Below are positions 1 to 15,300 of a stretch of DNA of 64,000 nucleotides, one piece after another (the first letter of the stretch is position 1; each line of letters begins with the position of its first letter). The notes under the pieces are model-generated. The model had not been told where the DNA came from and searched no databases. It saw nothing but the letters and a program-made list of their open reading frames with translations. The DNA is from Siphlonurus alternatus (lineage: Eukaryota; Arthropoda; Insecta; Ephemeroptera; Siphlonuridae), in NCBI GenBank assembly GCA_949825025.1, contig OX463780.1, positions 31,104,979 through 31,168,978 of the forward strand. Reading direction: 5' to 3'. The position numbers and the translations under genes are program-made.

Positions 1-3000
1 ACATTACAATAGAACACAATAGAACACATGCAGCTATAGCTCATGCATGCCATCATGGTGTAAAAAGCTTTGCACTAATATTTTTATAACCATGAAAACA
101 ACTATTTATAAAATATAATGAAGTTACTACAAGCCTAATGAGAAAAAAACAAGTGCCAAAATATATAATTTAAGATTTTTATTTTTTTACATCATCTAAG
201 AATATATCCCATATGTAAGACAAAATTAAATATATTAACGTTGAAGTCAGGAGAAATAATTTGCCAGCTGAAAGAAATCTCTCGTCTCTGACAAGCGACT
301 TCATATCCATGCAAGATATTCCGAGGATACTCCGTTTACACTGAAAAAAATAATTTTACTAATTTGTGCATCAGTTCGTAAAGATAACCACATTTTTAGG
401 CTATGAAATGCATGTAGGGCAAAGAATGGTTAACACCATGCATATTATTATACGTTTTTTTGCGAGTATAACATTGCACAGCGACGTACACTACATCTCT
501 AAAGATATAGCCAGACTCTATAACCATAAAATAATAGCCTCATTTACTCCTCTGGACGGTGCAATTCCATACAAGATTCAAGAGCTGCAGTTTGTTATAA
601 TTTTGAAAAGTGTAAAAAATATAAGCTTTTTATAGTCTATTATAGAGGTAAGATATTATACTATAAAATTTAACTCGCCTTCACTCAACGTCTATATTAT
701 TTTATAATATTAAAGAGAGCAAAAGGTGACATTTGGGATGTCACAATTTGTACACTCATCGATTGTTTCAACAAACTTCGTTATACAGTCGAAATTTTAT
801 TTATTAATTTTAAACCCTGCATATTTGTGTATATAAAACTTATTAAAAAATTTTCCCCGTGTAACCCCAACCCCTCGGTTTCATCGTTATAACAAGATTA
901 ATGGATCACGAAGGTGTCCTTTCCCATCTTTGCCTCCAATAAACTTGCTCCCTAGTGATAAAATTTTTCCTACACGTCACTTGACGTAATTTTAGACCTT
1001 ACACAATCTCACCTCTGTCTGATGCTACACGACTTGCTATGACTAATAAGATTGATACCGTCACATATGTGACGTCACTGTTCCGGGGATTCTTGTAGGT
1101 GTGTGCATGTGTTTGCAATCTGTGAGGGTACGTATATTATATCTTTTGGCTCTTGCAGGTTACATTTTTGAGGCCTGTGAAACCAACGCAGTCAGGTCTG
1201 TGGCTCGTTCGTGGTTCAACCTCGATTCACTCGATGTGTGCCTTAATTTTTATGTTAATTAGTACATTACAACCCTTCTAAAACTCACAAGAAAACGACA
1301 ACAAAGTCGTGTTTCATATTATTTTTGCTTACTTTTTTCTTCTCTTCTTCGCCTTCTTTAAAAAAAAAAAAACATCATCATTAGGAATAGCTTGGCCCGG
1401 GCATATTATAATTATCTCTTTATATCGGTGTAACAAAGATTCGCTGTAAAAATAAATTAATTAAGTAAATATTATATTTTATACAGCTGCTACATTGCAC
1501 GAAGAATTTTATAAACTACATTTTCAGTCAATTTAATTTGCTGCAAACAACTTTATCATTAATTGCGATTGAAAATGAAATGATATTATAATATTATACT
1601 GGATATTAGTAACTTTCTGTATCTATGATTAACATAGTTATAATTACTTTTCTTAAATTTCTATAATAAAATAATCTTAATGTAATTTAAAATTGCACAA
1701 TTTAAAATAATTGGTTTCTGATGTATTTTATTTCGTTTACATATAAATTAAACGTAAACACATTGCCAGTATATTTTGTACGATTATAGTAATATTAATT
1801 ATATTATATTATAATACATTAATGTCATGTGTTGTTTATTTTTTTTCAGTTAATAAATAATAAAGCATATATAAAGAAAGAATTACCTAAATGAAACCTT
1901 TCAGTTAAATTGTTTAATTAATTAAATTAGTTAAATTACTCGTACACATCATTTTACTTTTAAAATTCGTATCCTCTATGTAATATTCCGAAAACAGAAT
2001 TTTTAAGTACAAGCAAGAGGAGACTGCCTTGGTACAAGACGTCTCCCCGAAGTCGAACACCGTCTGACTGAACAACAACTTCTCCGAAATTTACATGCGG
2101 GGAATAATTCATGATGACAAATAAATGCAGTGGGCGCCCGATGCTGATCGACGTAGACAACATCACCTGATAGTGGCTCCAACAAGGAAGTACAGGCCCG
2201 GCTTAAATTTTGTGTAATTAAAAGTTATATTTAACTATATATCCAGTAATGTGTTTTTGCTAGCGCGCACTAAAACTCATATATACTGACGAATAAAAAC
2301 GCCATTTTTTTTAAAGGTAATAAATTTAATGTTCTAAATAACATGGCATGTTATTTTTGCAGATAATCGCAAAAATATTTTGCTGTTGACTTGCTGCTGT
2401 AGACTTGTATTAAAAGTGTAAACACATCAGTAATTCAAAATTAATAAGTTTAAAAATTATAATTATTAATGTACTTCTTTCTACTTATTTATTTTTATTT
2501 TGTTACTCCAAATATTTAAATGCTGTATATAGAACTCTTTAGATAAATTTAGCTCTTTGTACTGTGGCAGTCATTTATATGTTTATTACTTATTTTTCCA
2601 TGTACAAAGCTATATATTTTTTTAATACAAATAATTATAATAATAATAAAGTAAAAAAAAATGTAGATTATTCGATATTTTTTAATATCATTATTTTAAA
2701 TATCTATAAATTAATGCCTTTTTATAATTTGAAGTGCCATATAATATTGATAATATTTTGAGTTGATATTACGATAAAATTAAGAGCAATTTTTTACCGT
2801 ATTTATAAGTCAAAGATCATCACAAAGTCAGGTAAAATTATTGAACGTTTCTATATAAGTAAATAAATAAATAATTATTTGAAGTATATTAATATTATTA
2901 AAATTGAAAAATATTTTAATTTTTATCGTCATCTAAAAGGCTTTGAAATTCTGTGTACCGCAATGTGTATATAACGTTAAGTATTTATGTACTCAGCTAA

Positions 3001-6000
3001 TTTCTCACTTACGAATAAGATTTGTGGTCCCCTTTTTAATAGCTAACAGATTGTAAAATTACAGGAATGTAGGGCACGCGAGCGAATAAGATTTTTTTTT
3101 TTGCGATCTCATTTGAAGAACGATTCAAGTACGCGACTGCATTGTCTGAGACGGAACAACAAACCGGTTATAAATTGCGGTGCACAAAAAAGTAAAGAAA
3201 AAAACGATGACATCATCGGAAACAGCGGCTGGCTTGTAGACGTGAATCATTCTTGAAGGTCACCGCACAAAACATAAAGATATAATTTAGTTTTCACTGC
3301 TCGGAGCACGCTACAGTAGAAGTAATGTAAAATTCCCTCACATGCAGGAAGTACCCGTAAGCTAGTGCATTTTATACATCATATACCAGTGGTATTTTAA
3401 AAGTTCTTCATTCATGTCAGTGCAGATTGGCATATGTAAAACCTGAAATTAATTTAGATATAATACATTTAATTATTATTAATTATTATTGTATTGCATA
3501 TAATTTCATTCCCGAAGGATTAAACCCGCGGTATAGTATTCACGATACAATTTCTTTAGCATGCGCGTATAATTAATTTTTCATTACAAAAAATTTTCTA
3601 CTTGACTCTAAAAGTGCGCCTGCATAAAGTTTTTTTTTTTTTTTTTAATAAAATTTTTATTGTGTATCATAATATATTGCACCGCGCATGGTCTTATTTA
3701 GGTTTCTGGGTTCTTCACTATCCGCGGTTAGTGCATGCTGTCAAACTGAAAGAAAAATTTTAATTCCACAGTAATTTCCGGCTATAATGTCATTTAATTA
3801 ATTTAACTGTAAGTTGATATAAATCTCGCAGTTTCTCGTGTTTCAACGAGATGTGAAGCTGTTTGATATGCACCATATCGCATCTCGTTGCAATGTTACA
3901 CTAGGCCTATAATAAGACTAGGGTAATTTAAATGCTAAGCTCGCTCTTGAAGTGTATTTATATAAGAAGTCTTGAGTAAAGAGAAGTATATTTCGGTCCG
4001 CTCTTTTACGTGTATGTAAGTGCAATGTTAATTGTACAGAGAGTTTTAAACTATTTGCCAAGCAAATAAAAGAACATGCATGAAAAAAGAAAAAGGTTTA
4101 CGTTACTTACAATTCGAGAAAAAAAAATTAAAGTTTTTATTGAACACTCTTACAGTGTACATATTATATTACATAAACATAAAAATCTTATTATACTACA
4201 TATGCAGCACAAAATAATAAATAAAAACATACACATAATAATGGAACATTAAAAATATTGAGGAATATAATTATAATTATTTGTTACTTAGAAATAATAA
4301 TAATAATAATAAATTAACCCGTATTAAAATAATAATAATAATAATAATAATGGGAAACAAAGAAAAAACATAAAAAATTTATTATGTAATCGCCGCACTG
4401 CAGTTTTTTTGTTTTGAATACTTCCTTCATGTTGAATTAAAAACAAAAATGCTGGGGATTTCTTGTCAACGTTGCTGTGGTTACAAATCGGAAAAGGAAG
4501 CAGGATATTTCTTCATTTTGTTTGTAATAATCACATGCAATATTGCTTAATATTATAATAATTTTATTTTTTAAATTTTCCATGTCAAATCATGTTGTAC
4601 AGTATATTAAATTTTCATTTATTCTTTCAATTGTTATAACTGAAACTGAAGCCTTGCACAAAATAAGATGCAAAAAAAGAGATATAAAAATGAGAAGTAT
4701 CGAATACAATTATTATTTGCATTTAAAGTTTAAATAATGTGTAATGTGAAATATTATTATTCCATTATTTATTAATTTAGCTCCATTACGTTGTTCCTTT
4801 CTTTTTGCTTACCAGACTTATAAAGTTCGATTAAAAGAATTATTGAAGCATTATACGTTAAAACTTTACACAGAATATAATTTTCTATTATTACAAGTAT
4901 AAAAATTTTATGACTTTTTGCGTTTTTATGCAATAAACTTTTGAATCTCCTAAAAAAAAAAACGTACTATGCTTCGAGTATTCCTTCAGGTTTGTTTACG
5001 GTTGAAAGGAGCCGGCGCCTTTGTTGAAATTTACTTCGCAGGTGCTCTGAGGTCAGCTGGCAAATGCTGTCCGACCTTTATTTGACCTCCAGGCTGGAGA
5101 ACTGAAGAGTCCTCCTTCACAATCTTCCTGTGCGTGGGAAATAATTGGAGAACACACCTCTGAGATTTTCTGACATGTTTTCAAAGAAAATAATTATTTT
5201 GTAACGCATGTTTGACAGTGAAATGAAAATATTTTGTTATGTTTATATATTTTTTTTTTAATTTTATAAGACATTGTTTAAAAAAATAGCAATGATTGTT
5301 AGATAAGGTAACAAATTGTTATTCTTTTTATATAAAAAAAGGGTAATTTACTTAATTTGATTTACCTTGACACGAATTTATATTGGATATTCTTCCATGT
5401 AATATAACTTCACGATAATAATTGTTTACTTATCTTCGATGTTTATCAGTAACAAATATTTGTAATTTTAATTTAAAAGAAATAAAAAATATGCTTGGAA
5501 ATATTCTAAAAAAGCTTAAATAAATAAAACTGTACATACGTGGCTGTAGTTCCTTAATATTAAATCAATATTGATACATGGTATATTATATATATATTTT
5601 TGTATAATATAAGCAAATAATCTCGCAGGATATTTATTTTGTTTTGGGAAATTTGCAACATAATTATTATTCATATTGTAAAAATTTAGGATGGAGACAG
5701 TGTCAGAAAAATAAGTATAGGCAATTGATTGATTTCGAATTGGTGTTCGGACAAAATTCTCCAAGAAATTTGCTGTTATTGACTATTATTTTTTTTGTTT
5801 GTTCATTAATTATTATTATAAAAGAAAAGAGAAAGAACATGAAAAATATGTATATAATGGGGTAGGATTTTTGGGGACTGCATGAGGCATGAGTAAGGCC
5901 AAAAGCCTTTCTGCCAGTGACACATACATTTTGTAGAAAGAAGACCAGATAATGCATCATCACCTCGGGATAGTGTGGGTGCTACCTTATGCAGACTATA

Positions 6001-6643
6001 GCACAAAATTATACAGTATATGCTATAGTGTCCTATATATATATAATAGGTATTATTATATAAGTCTTTATAGTCATCGTGAATTCGAACATTTTTGGGA
6101 TGGAGTTTTAGATTGCTCTTTTTACTTCTCGCAAAATTGCAGATTGTGATTTCCTTAAATCAAGCAGGGGTAAAGTTCGTACTGTACCGTGGTGTAAACA
6201 TACATTGTCCATTTTGACAAACTAAAAATAATTTGCATGCTAATTAAATGCTTTAAATTATATAAAAGCACATAAAGTGAAGAAAACAAGAATGAATACT
6301 TTACAGCCTGTAACTCAATCTATGCTCGATTGTAATCTTTTTTGTAACATCCAGTAATAAACTTCAAACCAAAAGTAAACAGAACAAATTTAATAATGTA
6401 ATATTACAATGCGTTCCGTCGCCTGATTTGATTTCTACGATAACAACATTCTTTTTATTGTCTCATCGCGATTACTTGTCACGATTGTTGTAAAAAAAAT
6501 AATTATAACATTGTTGTGAGGCGCCTGCTTGGATGCACAAGACGATCGAGGAGATGCTGCCTGCACGGTTAGGTGGAGTCACGGAGTCTGTTTCTAACTT
6601 ATTTTTAGACCTAAAGCGTTCTCCATCAAGACCAGGAAAATTC

Positions 6644-6645
<2 letters not shown>

Positions 6646-6695
<50 letters not shown>
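6646..6695. repeat. (GT)n microsatellite
   Basis: Uninterrupted GT dinucleotide repeat of about 25 units, followed by a T/C-rich stretch. Confidence 0.95.
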
Positions 6696-6698
<3 letters not shown>

Positions 6699-8279
6699 TT
6701 CTTTCCCCCTAGATAAACAAAACTAAATTTATTTCTTTACAGCTTTGTTGAAATGTAAGGAAAACACAAGTTTTTCTTTAATTATACAAAATACGAATTA
6801 TAATATATATTGAAAACTGAAGGACCTTTTTATTTACTGAATAAAGAGGTTTGAGCATGTTAATATAAATGTCATTATATCACATTTTTCAAATAACCTT
6901 CTACCTGAATGACTGTTTGATCTGAAAGGTCTCATGTTTAGAGTCATTGTTGTGCAGAAAGAGACATGCACTTTTTACTAAAGGCCGCTGCAGTTTCTCA
7001 TATTTTGTAAAAAATAAGCAAAATAACGACCTTCTACTTGAATTACATGATTCTTATGTTAAGTTTTGAGCACCAGCAGGATTTCAATTTATTAAGTTCA
7101 CTATGTAAATTTTCATATATTTTATTTCCATATATTTTATTGTTTTAATTTCTTGTTTCATCGGTGGGTTGATGAAAATAAAATTGAATCATGTAGAAAG
7201 ATTTAATATAGTCATCAAGAATTATTATATTTTTATTACCTAATGGCAATAATTGTAAAATTTAATAAATTATTAAAGTAATTGCGGTCTGCTATTAACA
7301 TTAAATTGAAGTTAGCATGCGGATCTAACGATGTTGAATTAAATAGCTCCGTCACAAAATTTTATTACCTTCAATTACGCTACTTGATTCGTCTTGCTGC
7401 TCTTCTATTTGAAGCGCGCCTTGTCTTGAGACGCTTGGAAAGACGAGGCGCCACATCAGTCATCGTTAATTCTTTTTACAGTTCCAGTTAGAGCAGGGGA
7501 TACACAGGGAAAAATAGTTGTGTATGAAACAACGCGATTGCTTTGTCTGCATAATGGCTGGAGTCTCTAGGGTTGTTGGACGGTAACTGAATAAAAAATA
7601 ATTAAGTTTCATTGTTTTAAATGTCAGATATATAGCATTAATAAAATACTTAAAATAGTTAACTTATAAATACAATTAAAAACAAAAGTTTGCATTAATT
7701 ATTCAAATTTGAGTATGTATTTGTCTTCGTTAACTAAAAGAGTATAATATATACAGCCAATTAATGTCTAAAAAATATACAATATATATAGCTTATAGCT
7801 AAAAATAGTTGCTAAAATGAAATACATTGAAATATGTATACGTCTATACATGTATAAATAATTGCTATTACACAAATTTAGTTTTTAATTGATAAGAAAT
7901 TCAGAATAGTATGTAAGGAAAATGTAATGCAGTAATTCGTGTCTAAATTGACTGTTTAGAATAACAATGCACTTTTATTAAGTAAATAAATTGCATTTCT
8001 CATTTGCAATTTATTTATTTTTTATTTTTTCCCGAAACAATTAATGTTTTTTTCTGATGCACAAATTAACATTTCACCCCCTATTTTACGTATCCTGGAC
8101 TGACGTTGTTGGCTTATTTCACGGGTCTACGATCCCCAACAATCAGACTGGAGTTATAGGTTTGCCCTTGCCCGATCATACAGCAGCAGTTTCCGGCAGA
8201 TACGCCCTTTAAAAGCTAGAGACGAGGAGAGGACATGGTGTCAGTGGCGGGGGAGGGCGTGGCATTTTGTTGTGCGCTC

Positions 8280-8371
8280 CACTCTAAAAATAGTTGACAC
8301 TGTCGGGTCAAAAATCTGGTGACTTTGAGGGGGACATCTTGAGCCAAACCCCCGGGTTCTTTTTTAAAGTG
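8280..8371. repeat. Decayed short inverted-repeat element (MITE-like)
   Basis: The left end reads CACTCTAAAAATAG. The reverse complement of the right end reads CACTTTAAAAAAG. The ends are therefore imperfect inverted repeats enclosing about 90 bp. No target-site duplication is clear. The ends resemble those of the better preserved element at 50443-50585. Confidence 0.45.
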
Positions 8372-8828
8372 TGATGACGTTATAGGGAGAGAGCAAAAAG
8401 CATGAAGAGATGGATTTAGGTTCATTTTTAATATGCATGACATTCTGAGAACGCAATTTGTAATGGATAACTTTGCCAGCGAATTTATCATTTAAAAATA
8501 TTCATAACATTTTTTTCACTGCGTGTTTTTGTAATTAACATTGTCAGAAGAACTGTAAGACACTTTTAAAAGAAAAAGTATTTGTCACTTGTGTTTGAAA
8601 CTTAACATGTTTTAGACATGTTACAATTTTCAAAAGATACTCACTCGCACACTTAACAACTTTGAAATGCTTACTGATGGAGGTATGACGATATTTATTA
8701 CTTTTACTTTGTACTTCAATGTACTTGAGTGCTAGCTTGAGGTACTAAATATAGATTATATAAGACAAAGATGTGGGGGAAAACATTTTATTATTATTTT
8801 CGCACTATCATAAAACTAAATATTTGAC

Positions 8829-8853
8829 AAAAAAAAAAAAAAAAAAAAAAAAA
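8829..8853. repeat. Poly(A) tract
   Basis: Run of about 25 A residues. No adjacent coding remnant was recognised, so it is not assigned to a retroelement. Confidence 0.85.
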
Positions 8854-9300
8854 ATCAAAACAATTTAGAACGTATCCTTTAACCTACGTCTCTGATGATT
8901 AAAGATCTGAAACGAGAAATTTCTTGCCAAATTCTTCATCCTTTGATGTAGAGTTAATTAATCTTGACTTTTAAAACTTGCCTTAAATTTTTAATGAAGG
9001 CATCTCAATTTTACGCTTGCATGCCTTTTCTTTAAATAAATTTGATTAATTCTTGAAGTTTTATAAATAAAATATATATTATTAAATGTAATAATTAATA
9101 ATTGCATATTTACATAAAATCTTAACTTTATTCAAACTCCGTCGTATTTATTAAAAATAATGATGACGGAGTTGCTTACACAATAGTGTTAAATTACAGT
9201 CCTGCGTCCTGTCCTGCTGCATTGTTTCTGCCTGATTTGCATTCGTCTACGGATTTTCATCATAAGTGCGTGCCTAACGTGCTATCTTTTGTGTTGACAG

Positions 9301-12300
9301 AACTTCGAGCCCAAGCCGTACCCCAAGAACGACTATGGCAAGTTCTACATGGGGGATTCCTACATCGTCCTCTTTGTAAGTATAATCAAATTTGTTTTGA
9401 TATTCCCTCCGGAAGTAGCCGGAAATGTATTATTTTTTGTATTTCAGCGTTGCAATTTCACGCATAAATCAGTAAATTGATTTAAAACCCCTCTGCAAAA
9501 TATCAAAACTGAATTGCAAACTTATTAGCCACAAAATTCACACTTGCGGAGGGAATTGAATGGAATCAAATTGATTTGAATGTACATTGTTTTATAGGGA
9601 ATAAATCAATTATAATTATAGACTAAAGGAGACTCATCCAAAAAATTTGGATTTAATACGGAAAATGGCATTACTTTTCCCTCCCTTAATTTTATTGTTA
9701 TATAACACTCAATATTTTGGGGTCAGGCCTGCATACCTGATAATTGTTTTAATCTTGAACTGCATTCTAAATTTAATATTTTAATTAGCCTCGCTAATAC
9801 GGATTCTCACTTTTGTGTTACGTATCCATAAAAAATTAATTAATCAATTAATGCATCGTCAATATATAATTATAACACGTACGTACTATATATGATATGT
9901 AGAATTTATAGTATAAAAGACTGTTGTTGTGTGTAGCCAGTGGCGTAGCCAGGATTTGTTCAAGGGGGGGGTTCTTGAAGATAAAGATTGAGAATATCCC
10001 ACCGGGGGGTTTGGGGGGCGTAGCCCCCCAATAGCCCGCCGCAGGCGCGATTTTTTTTAAGGACACGCCCCTTTTTTAGGTTAAGATTATTAAAAAATAC
10101 TATTATAGAGGATGTATGGCCTGATGCAATATTTTTATATTTTTTGCATCCCATTTTTTTAATTTCTTTTCAATATTGTACGTGCACTAACGTAATAAAT
10201 AAAGCTTTGAGTAAATAATTTTAGTTAAATCAAGTAATTCATCTAATAACCACTTTTATATTATTTTTATTAGTTTCATGGTGCGCGATTTTTTTGAAAA
10301 AGGGACGTGGACTATAATTTTTTTCGATGAAAAGTTGCAGCAAATTTCTTATATATTTGTAAATCGTTAATTATGTAGTTACAATATTTTTGTCACTACA
10401 GTATTTTTTCTTATAAAAAAATAGACCACATTTTAAGACGATGTACTAATGTACGAGCAAGAAAAAATAATTATATTTAAATTTTCAAAACAGGAAAATC
10501 AATTCATTACATTAAGTATACTGTAAAATTAATACATTTAAAAATCGGATTTTTTTAACTTCAATAATAAGTTTAAATATATACGTACAGTATTATACAT
10601 ATGACTTACATGAGACAATGAAACTAGCAATTGCAAGATGTAATATACCTATATACTTAATTAAAAAATAATAAAATACTATATATAATTTTTATTGTTA
10701 TGCTGAACATCATGCGGGGAATGTTTTCAACATTTTTTATACTTTAAATTGTTGTCTTTATAGTGCCTTTTCGTATACAAAAACAAAAATAACTTAATAA
10801 TGAATACCACATAATATAATTATCATAATAGAATTATACCATACTTAAATAATCATAATATTGTAGACCGATTTTAAAAAAATTAAAGATGTATTAACAA
10901 TGTGTTTCGGGGATATAAATTTTTAAAGTTTTTTTTTTTTTAAGAAAATTTTTCATAAAATTTTAGCTAAATCGTATCCGTCGAGTACCATTTTTTGTTA
11001 TTTTTCCCTTAAAATTTACTAAGGTTCAGCTCTCAAGGGGGGGGGTTATAACACCCAAAACCCCCCCCTTGTCTACGCCCCTGTGTGTAGCTGAACAATA
11101 TGAGAACATATACAGTAGACAGCAGAGCTATATATTATATACAGTTAGTTAACAATTTTGAAGAGTTGTAGCATTATGTTGTTGTACTGCCATATAATGA
11201 TGATCTGCTTTTATTTTTTAATTTACAAATCATGTCAAAAAGCAATTGAATTTAACTTTCGTTCCATGCAGAAGAGCAGAGGATTTCTATTAGTAACTGG
11301 TTGTGAGTTTTTAAACTGCAATTTCTTAGTTCCTCAGGTTTTTAAAAATATGAAATATTTTGATCTTTTTAAGATTTTAAAAATAAAATGTAAACATCAG
11401 TATAAGAATAAAATATTTACATTTGTAAGGGGTATGTAAAATTAATAAAAATTATAAAATATTAATTATATTTTTCATGCAGTGTTAAAAAAATACATTA
11501 AAATTATTTCTATAATCATGTGGGGAAGTGGTAAAATGAGAGATAAATAGGACGATAAAATTTAATGGTCTCCAATTTCCTGTTGTATATGCAGTGATTA
11601 TTATTTTTTTAATTATTATTTTTTTCTCCACCACATGTGCATTAATTTCAGAATCCTGTTTAAATTTTAACTAGCTAAATAAAAAGTATGCATAATTTAA
11701 TCTATTAGAGTAGAGGGAACACCACAAATATTGTATTTCCGGATATTTCATTCTTTCTCTTATTTTAACAGTTTTTAATGTGTTAATATTAAAATACTTT
11801 TTTACATTAGAAAGGGGAGATGTAAAATGGAACTTTAATATTTCATTATTAATATTGTAAAAAAATAATTCTATATTTATATATTTATTTTTATATACAT
11901 ATTATATCTTGCGCGCCAATATTTTGAATCTGAAGATCAATGCACCAAACTTATATTTATATAACTGACGTGTATATTTCGTATCTGTTTGCAGACAAAG
12001 AACAACAAGGGCGTGTTCAGTTGGGACATCCACTTCTGGCTTGGCAATGAAACTTCCCAGGTGAGTTATCGACTACTGCATGACAGATTTTCATCTGTAA
12101 CAATTACTTTTGTGGCAGTGCATGGACATGACGCTTGCATGATTTTTAGAGAGAAAATTTTATATTTCTGTTTCTGGATTGTTTCCTACGGGAATTATGC
12201 AGTATATATTATTTCTATATTATAAATTATAAAATTAAGCCTCGATTTTTCTCCTTATTAAAACGTTGGCAAGTTTTCCATTGCTGCATGCATGTATACT

Positions 12301-15300
12301 ATTCTGTAGTTACATTCTGAGATATATATAGCTTTTAATTTTTTATCATATAGAACATATATAGGATAAATGCAAATTGTTAAATTATAATTAAACGTTT
12401 TTAAATTAAATTATATAGCTCCTATATTTAGGTCAACCAATACAATCGTGTTGTAGTTTTATTATATGAATTAATTTAATTAGTTGATGTTACGTTTTTT
12501 TCTATTTAACGATTGGTTTGTTTTGGGACAATTGACTTATTTGATCATGTATGCTTCCTTTTGTGTTTTACATAATATATTGCACCCATACATTATACCA
12601 ATAAGAAGTAAAAATAAGTGAGATAAATAGTGAATAAAATCGAATAAATTCAAGAAAATATTATTTGTATATAGCTATGCACATAACTTTCAATCTATAG
12701 TTTATAGCAATTTACTTAACTCATATAATATATAAATTAGTTACCTTATAATACAATTATATAATATATTATAAAATAAACGCACAATATTGTAATGGAA
12801 TTATTTTTCTTAAATAAAAAAATAATATTTTGGTATAGTAAATTATTTTATTAATTTGAATCGGATGAAATAAATCAAAATAATTATTACATGATGTATA
12901 CATTTCATTGTAGTTGATGTAATATAGTTATAATATATTGTTTTTATAATTATTGATGAAGGAATACAAATTTGATAAATTTTAATCGAGACTGAACTTG
13001 AACATTTGAAAACAGTATAGGCCATTAAATAGCTTTTAAACACATCACACATTATTGACAAATATATCATGGGGTACATAAAATTACAGCAATACTGTTT
13101 AATTAATTGTATATTATTTTACTTTCCTCTGTATATAATATAGTGCTAATTTGTTAAAACAATACAAATACTGACTTGTGAGTTATATATTCTGTAAATT
13201 ATATAGTTAATTGAATATTCGTTTACAAATTAAATTTACAGTGAATTTAATTGACATTATTATCGTAGTTATACATTATATATATATTTTTAATATTTTC
13301 TTCTAATTTTCTATGTCTATGATTTTTTTTCAATTTTATAATTTTATATATATATATAGATTTAATTTTTATTTCATTTATAAAATTTATAAAAATAAAA
13401 ATTGAGATTGAATCAGTCTGACAGAAATTTGTCATTAAAGTTTTTCATTGTAGTTCATAAAATAGTTTTAATCAAAAGAAAAAATATACCAAAAGTAAAA
13501 ATCTTTGCTTTTTAACTTTTTTTTGCCAAATGTTATTCATATATGCATGATGTGACCAATTTTATTAAATAGACCTTAGCTGTTGGACATTTATTGCTTT
13601 TATCTGGGAGAGTGCATGTATGGTATGGTATTACTTATTAATCAAGCAGTGGATTGTCACTCGACAGAATTATATTTTGTTACGTTATAATTAATTAAAG
13701 TACACATTTTGAATGAAAAATATATGCAAAATAATTTTTAAAGTTTCGTAGATATTATAGAAAGGGGAAAAAAAAAAGAAAAAAAAAATCACTTTTTAAT
13801 GATTTTTGAGTCTAGATATTGCAATCAAAATTAATATTATTTTTTTTTTTAAATTTGACACCTTATCAAGTTAATTATTATTGCCCTAATTTATTTTAAT
13901 GCTTGTGTATATTTTCACTTTCAAAAGGGATTTTTTTTAGTGCATCAACATAAAGCTTATAATAGCTTATTAGCATTGATTGAATGTAGCAAAAGGCAAA
14001 TTCATTTTTCGCAATTGTATTTTAGTTATACAGAATAACACAATAACATTACAGAATAATTAAGTTGAAATTTTTATGACACTACTATCATTATTTATGA
14101 CAACTATTCAAAGAAACAGTAAATAAATGTTAGACAATTCTGACAAATAGCAAATTATGAAACAATGAAAAATTTACAACTACACACAAACAATATATTA
14201 TATGAAATATTTTTAAATTAATTTCTTATTAGCATAATCTGGATCCGACATTGAATAATAATTATATAAAATAGACAGAAGGTGTTAATATGAAATCTAA
14301 TATTTATATGATGGACAAATGGAAACTGATGTGTACCATAGACAAGAAACATAAAGCAACACCTGACATTTTGCTCTAGATAAAAACTTTAAAAGGATCC
14401 ATTCTGACATTTATTCACTCTTGTTTTAAGGATGAGGCGGGTGCAGCAGCCATCTTGTCTGTGGACTTGGACGATTCCCTCGGAGGAGCCCCAGTGCAGC
14501 ACCGAGAAGTTCAGGAGCACGAGTCGCAACTCTTCCTCTCGCACTTCAAGTCGGGTGAGTCCACATATAGACTCTCACCAACATACAAGGGCGGATATGT
14601 TATTAATTAAAAGGTACATTATCTTAAAACATTAGTTTTGGAGTTAAAGAGAGAGAGAGGGGGGCAGGGCATGTGGTAATATTCCTTCGAGATTTACTAG
14701 CTGTGGCACCCCTCATATATTATGTACACCTCACGATAGCACAAATTTTATTCTTGCTTGATTTTCTGGAGCTGTAGCTCTATAAAGAGACAATGAGATC
14801 AAGATTTGCAATTTTGGAGGAGGTATAAAGAAAACACACTCCATTCCATGAAAATTCAATATGTCTGTAATAGACTAGTTGTGTACCAGCACCCACAAAT
14901 AAATAGCAAACGGGTAAAGTTTATGCTGTCCCACGATGTGTACATCCACCCTTAGTCTTGCACAGACTTGACCATCATTGACAACAGCACGTGATGAGAC
15001 TAAAATTATGATAATATGACATTGAGAATTTGACAATTTACTCTTAAGAAAGGCTGTTGTTATAAACACTTAGGATTTAGGTTAATTAACATAGATTTGA
15101 ATAAATACCATAATGTAGGATTTAGAGAGAGAGAGGATTTATTGCTGGCCTGTTATATACTAACCCACCGATCAGTTGACCCAATGGTCCCAATGTTTAA
15201 AAAAACAAACATCCTCCGGTAAGGTGAATTTAAGATCTGCACTTTGTGCACCAAAGATGGAACATAGAAATTTTACAGAAACATTTTGTTATATATTATG

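Larger units (their letters stand above)
1..9300. other. AT-rich upstream/intronic region without recognised coding exons
   Basis: Very AT-rich DNA with no open frame that I recognise and no exon in the GC-rich style of the genes further right. It contains a (GT)n microsatellite, an A-tract and a decayed inverted-repeat element near 8280-8371. A slightly GC-richer patch at about 2000-2190 has short open frames on the minus strand without recognisable motifs. The exon carrying the gelsolin start codon should lie here or further left, but I could not identify it. Confidence 0.6.

Noticed and set aside
366..635. Open frame of about 89 codons near the left edge
   Set aside because: It starts at a non-ATG codon, shows no domain or compositional sign of coding, and sits in AT-rich DNA unlike every real exon here.
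1960..2185. Two overlapping minus-strand frames in a GC-richer patch
   Set aside because: No recognisable motif, and neither strand gives a convincing exon with splice borders; left unassigned.
8216..8491. Possible gelsolin promoter and first exon (TTTAAAAG, then an ATG at about 8235 on plus; open frame on minus)
   Set aside because: The plus-strand frame closes after about 20 codons without gelsolin-like sequence and runs into a decayed inverted-repeat element; the minus frame has no motif.
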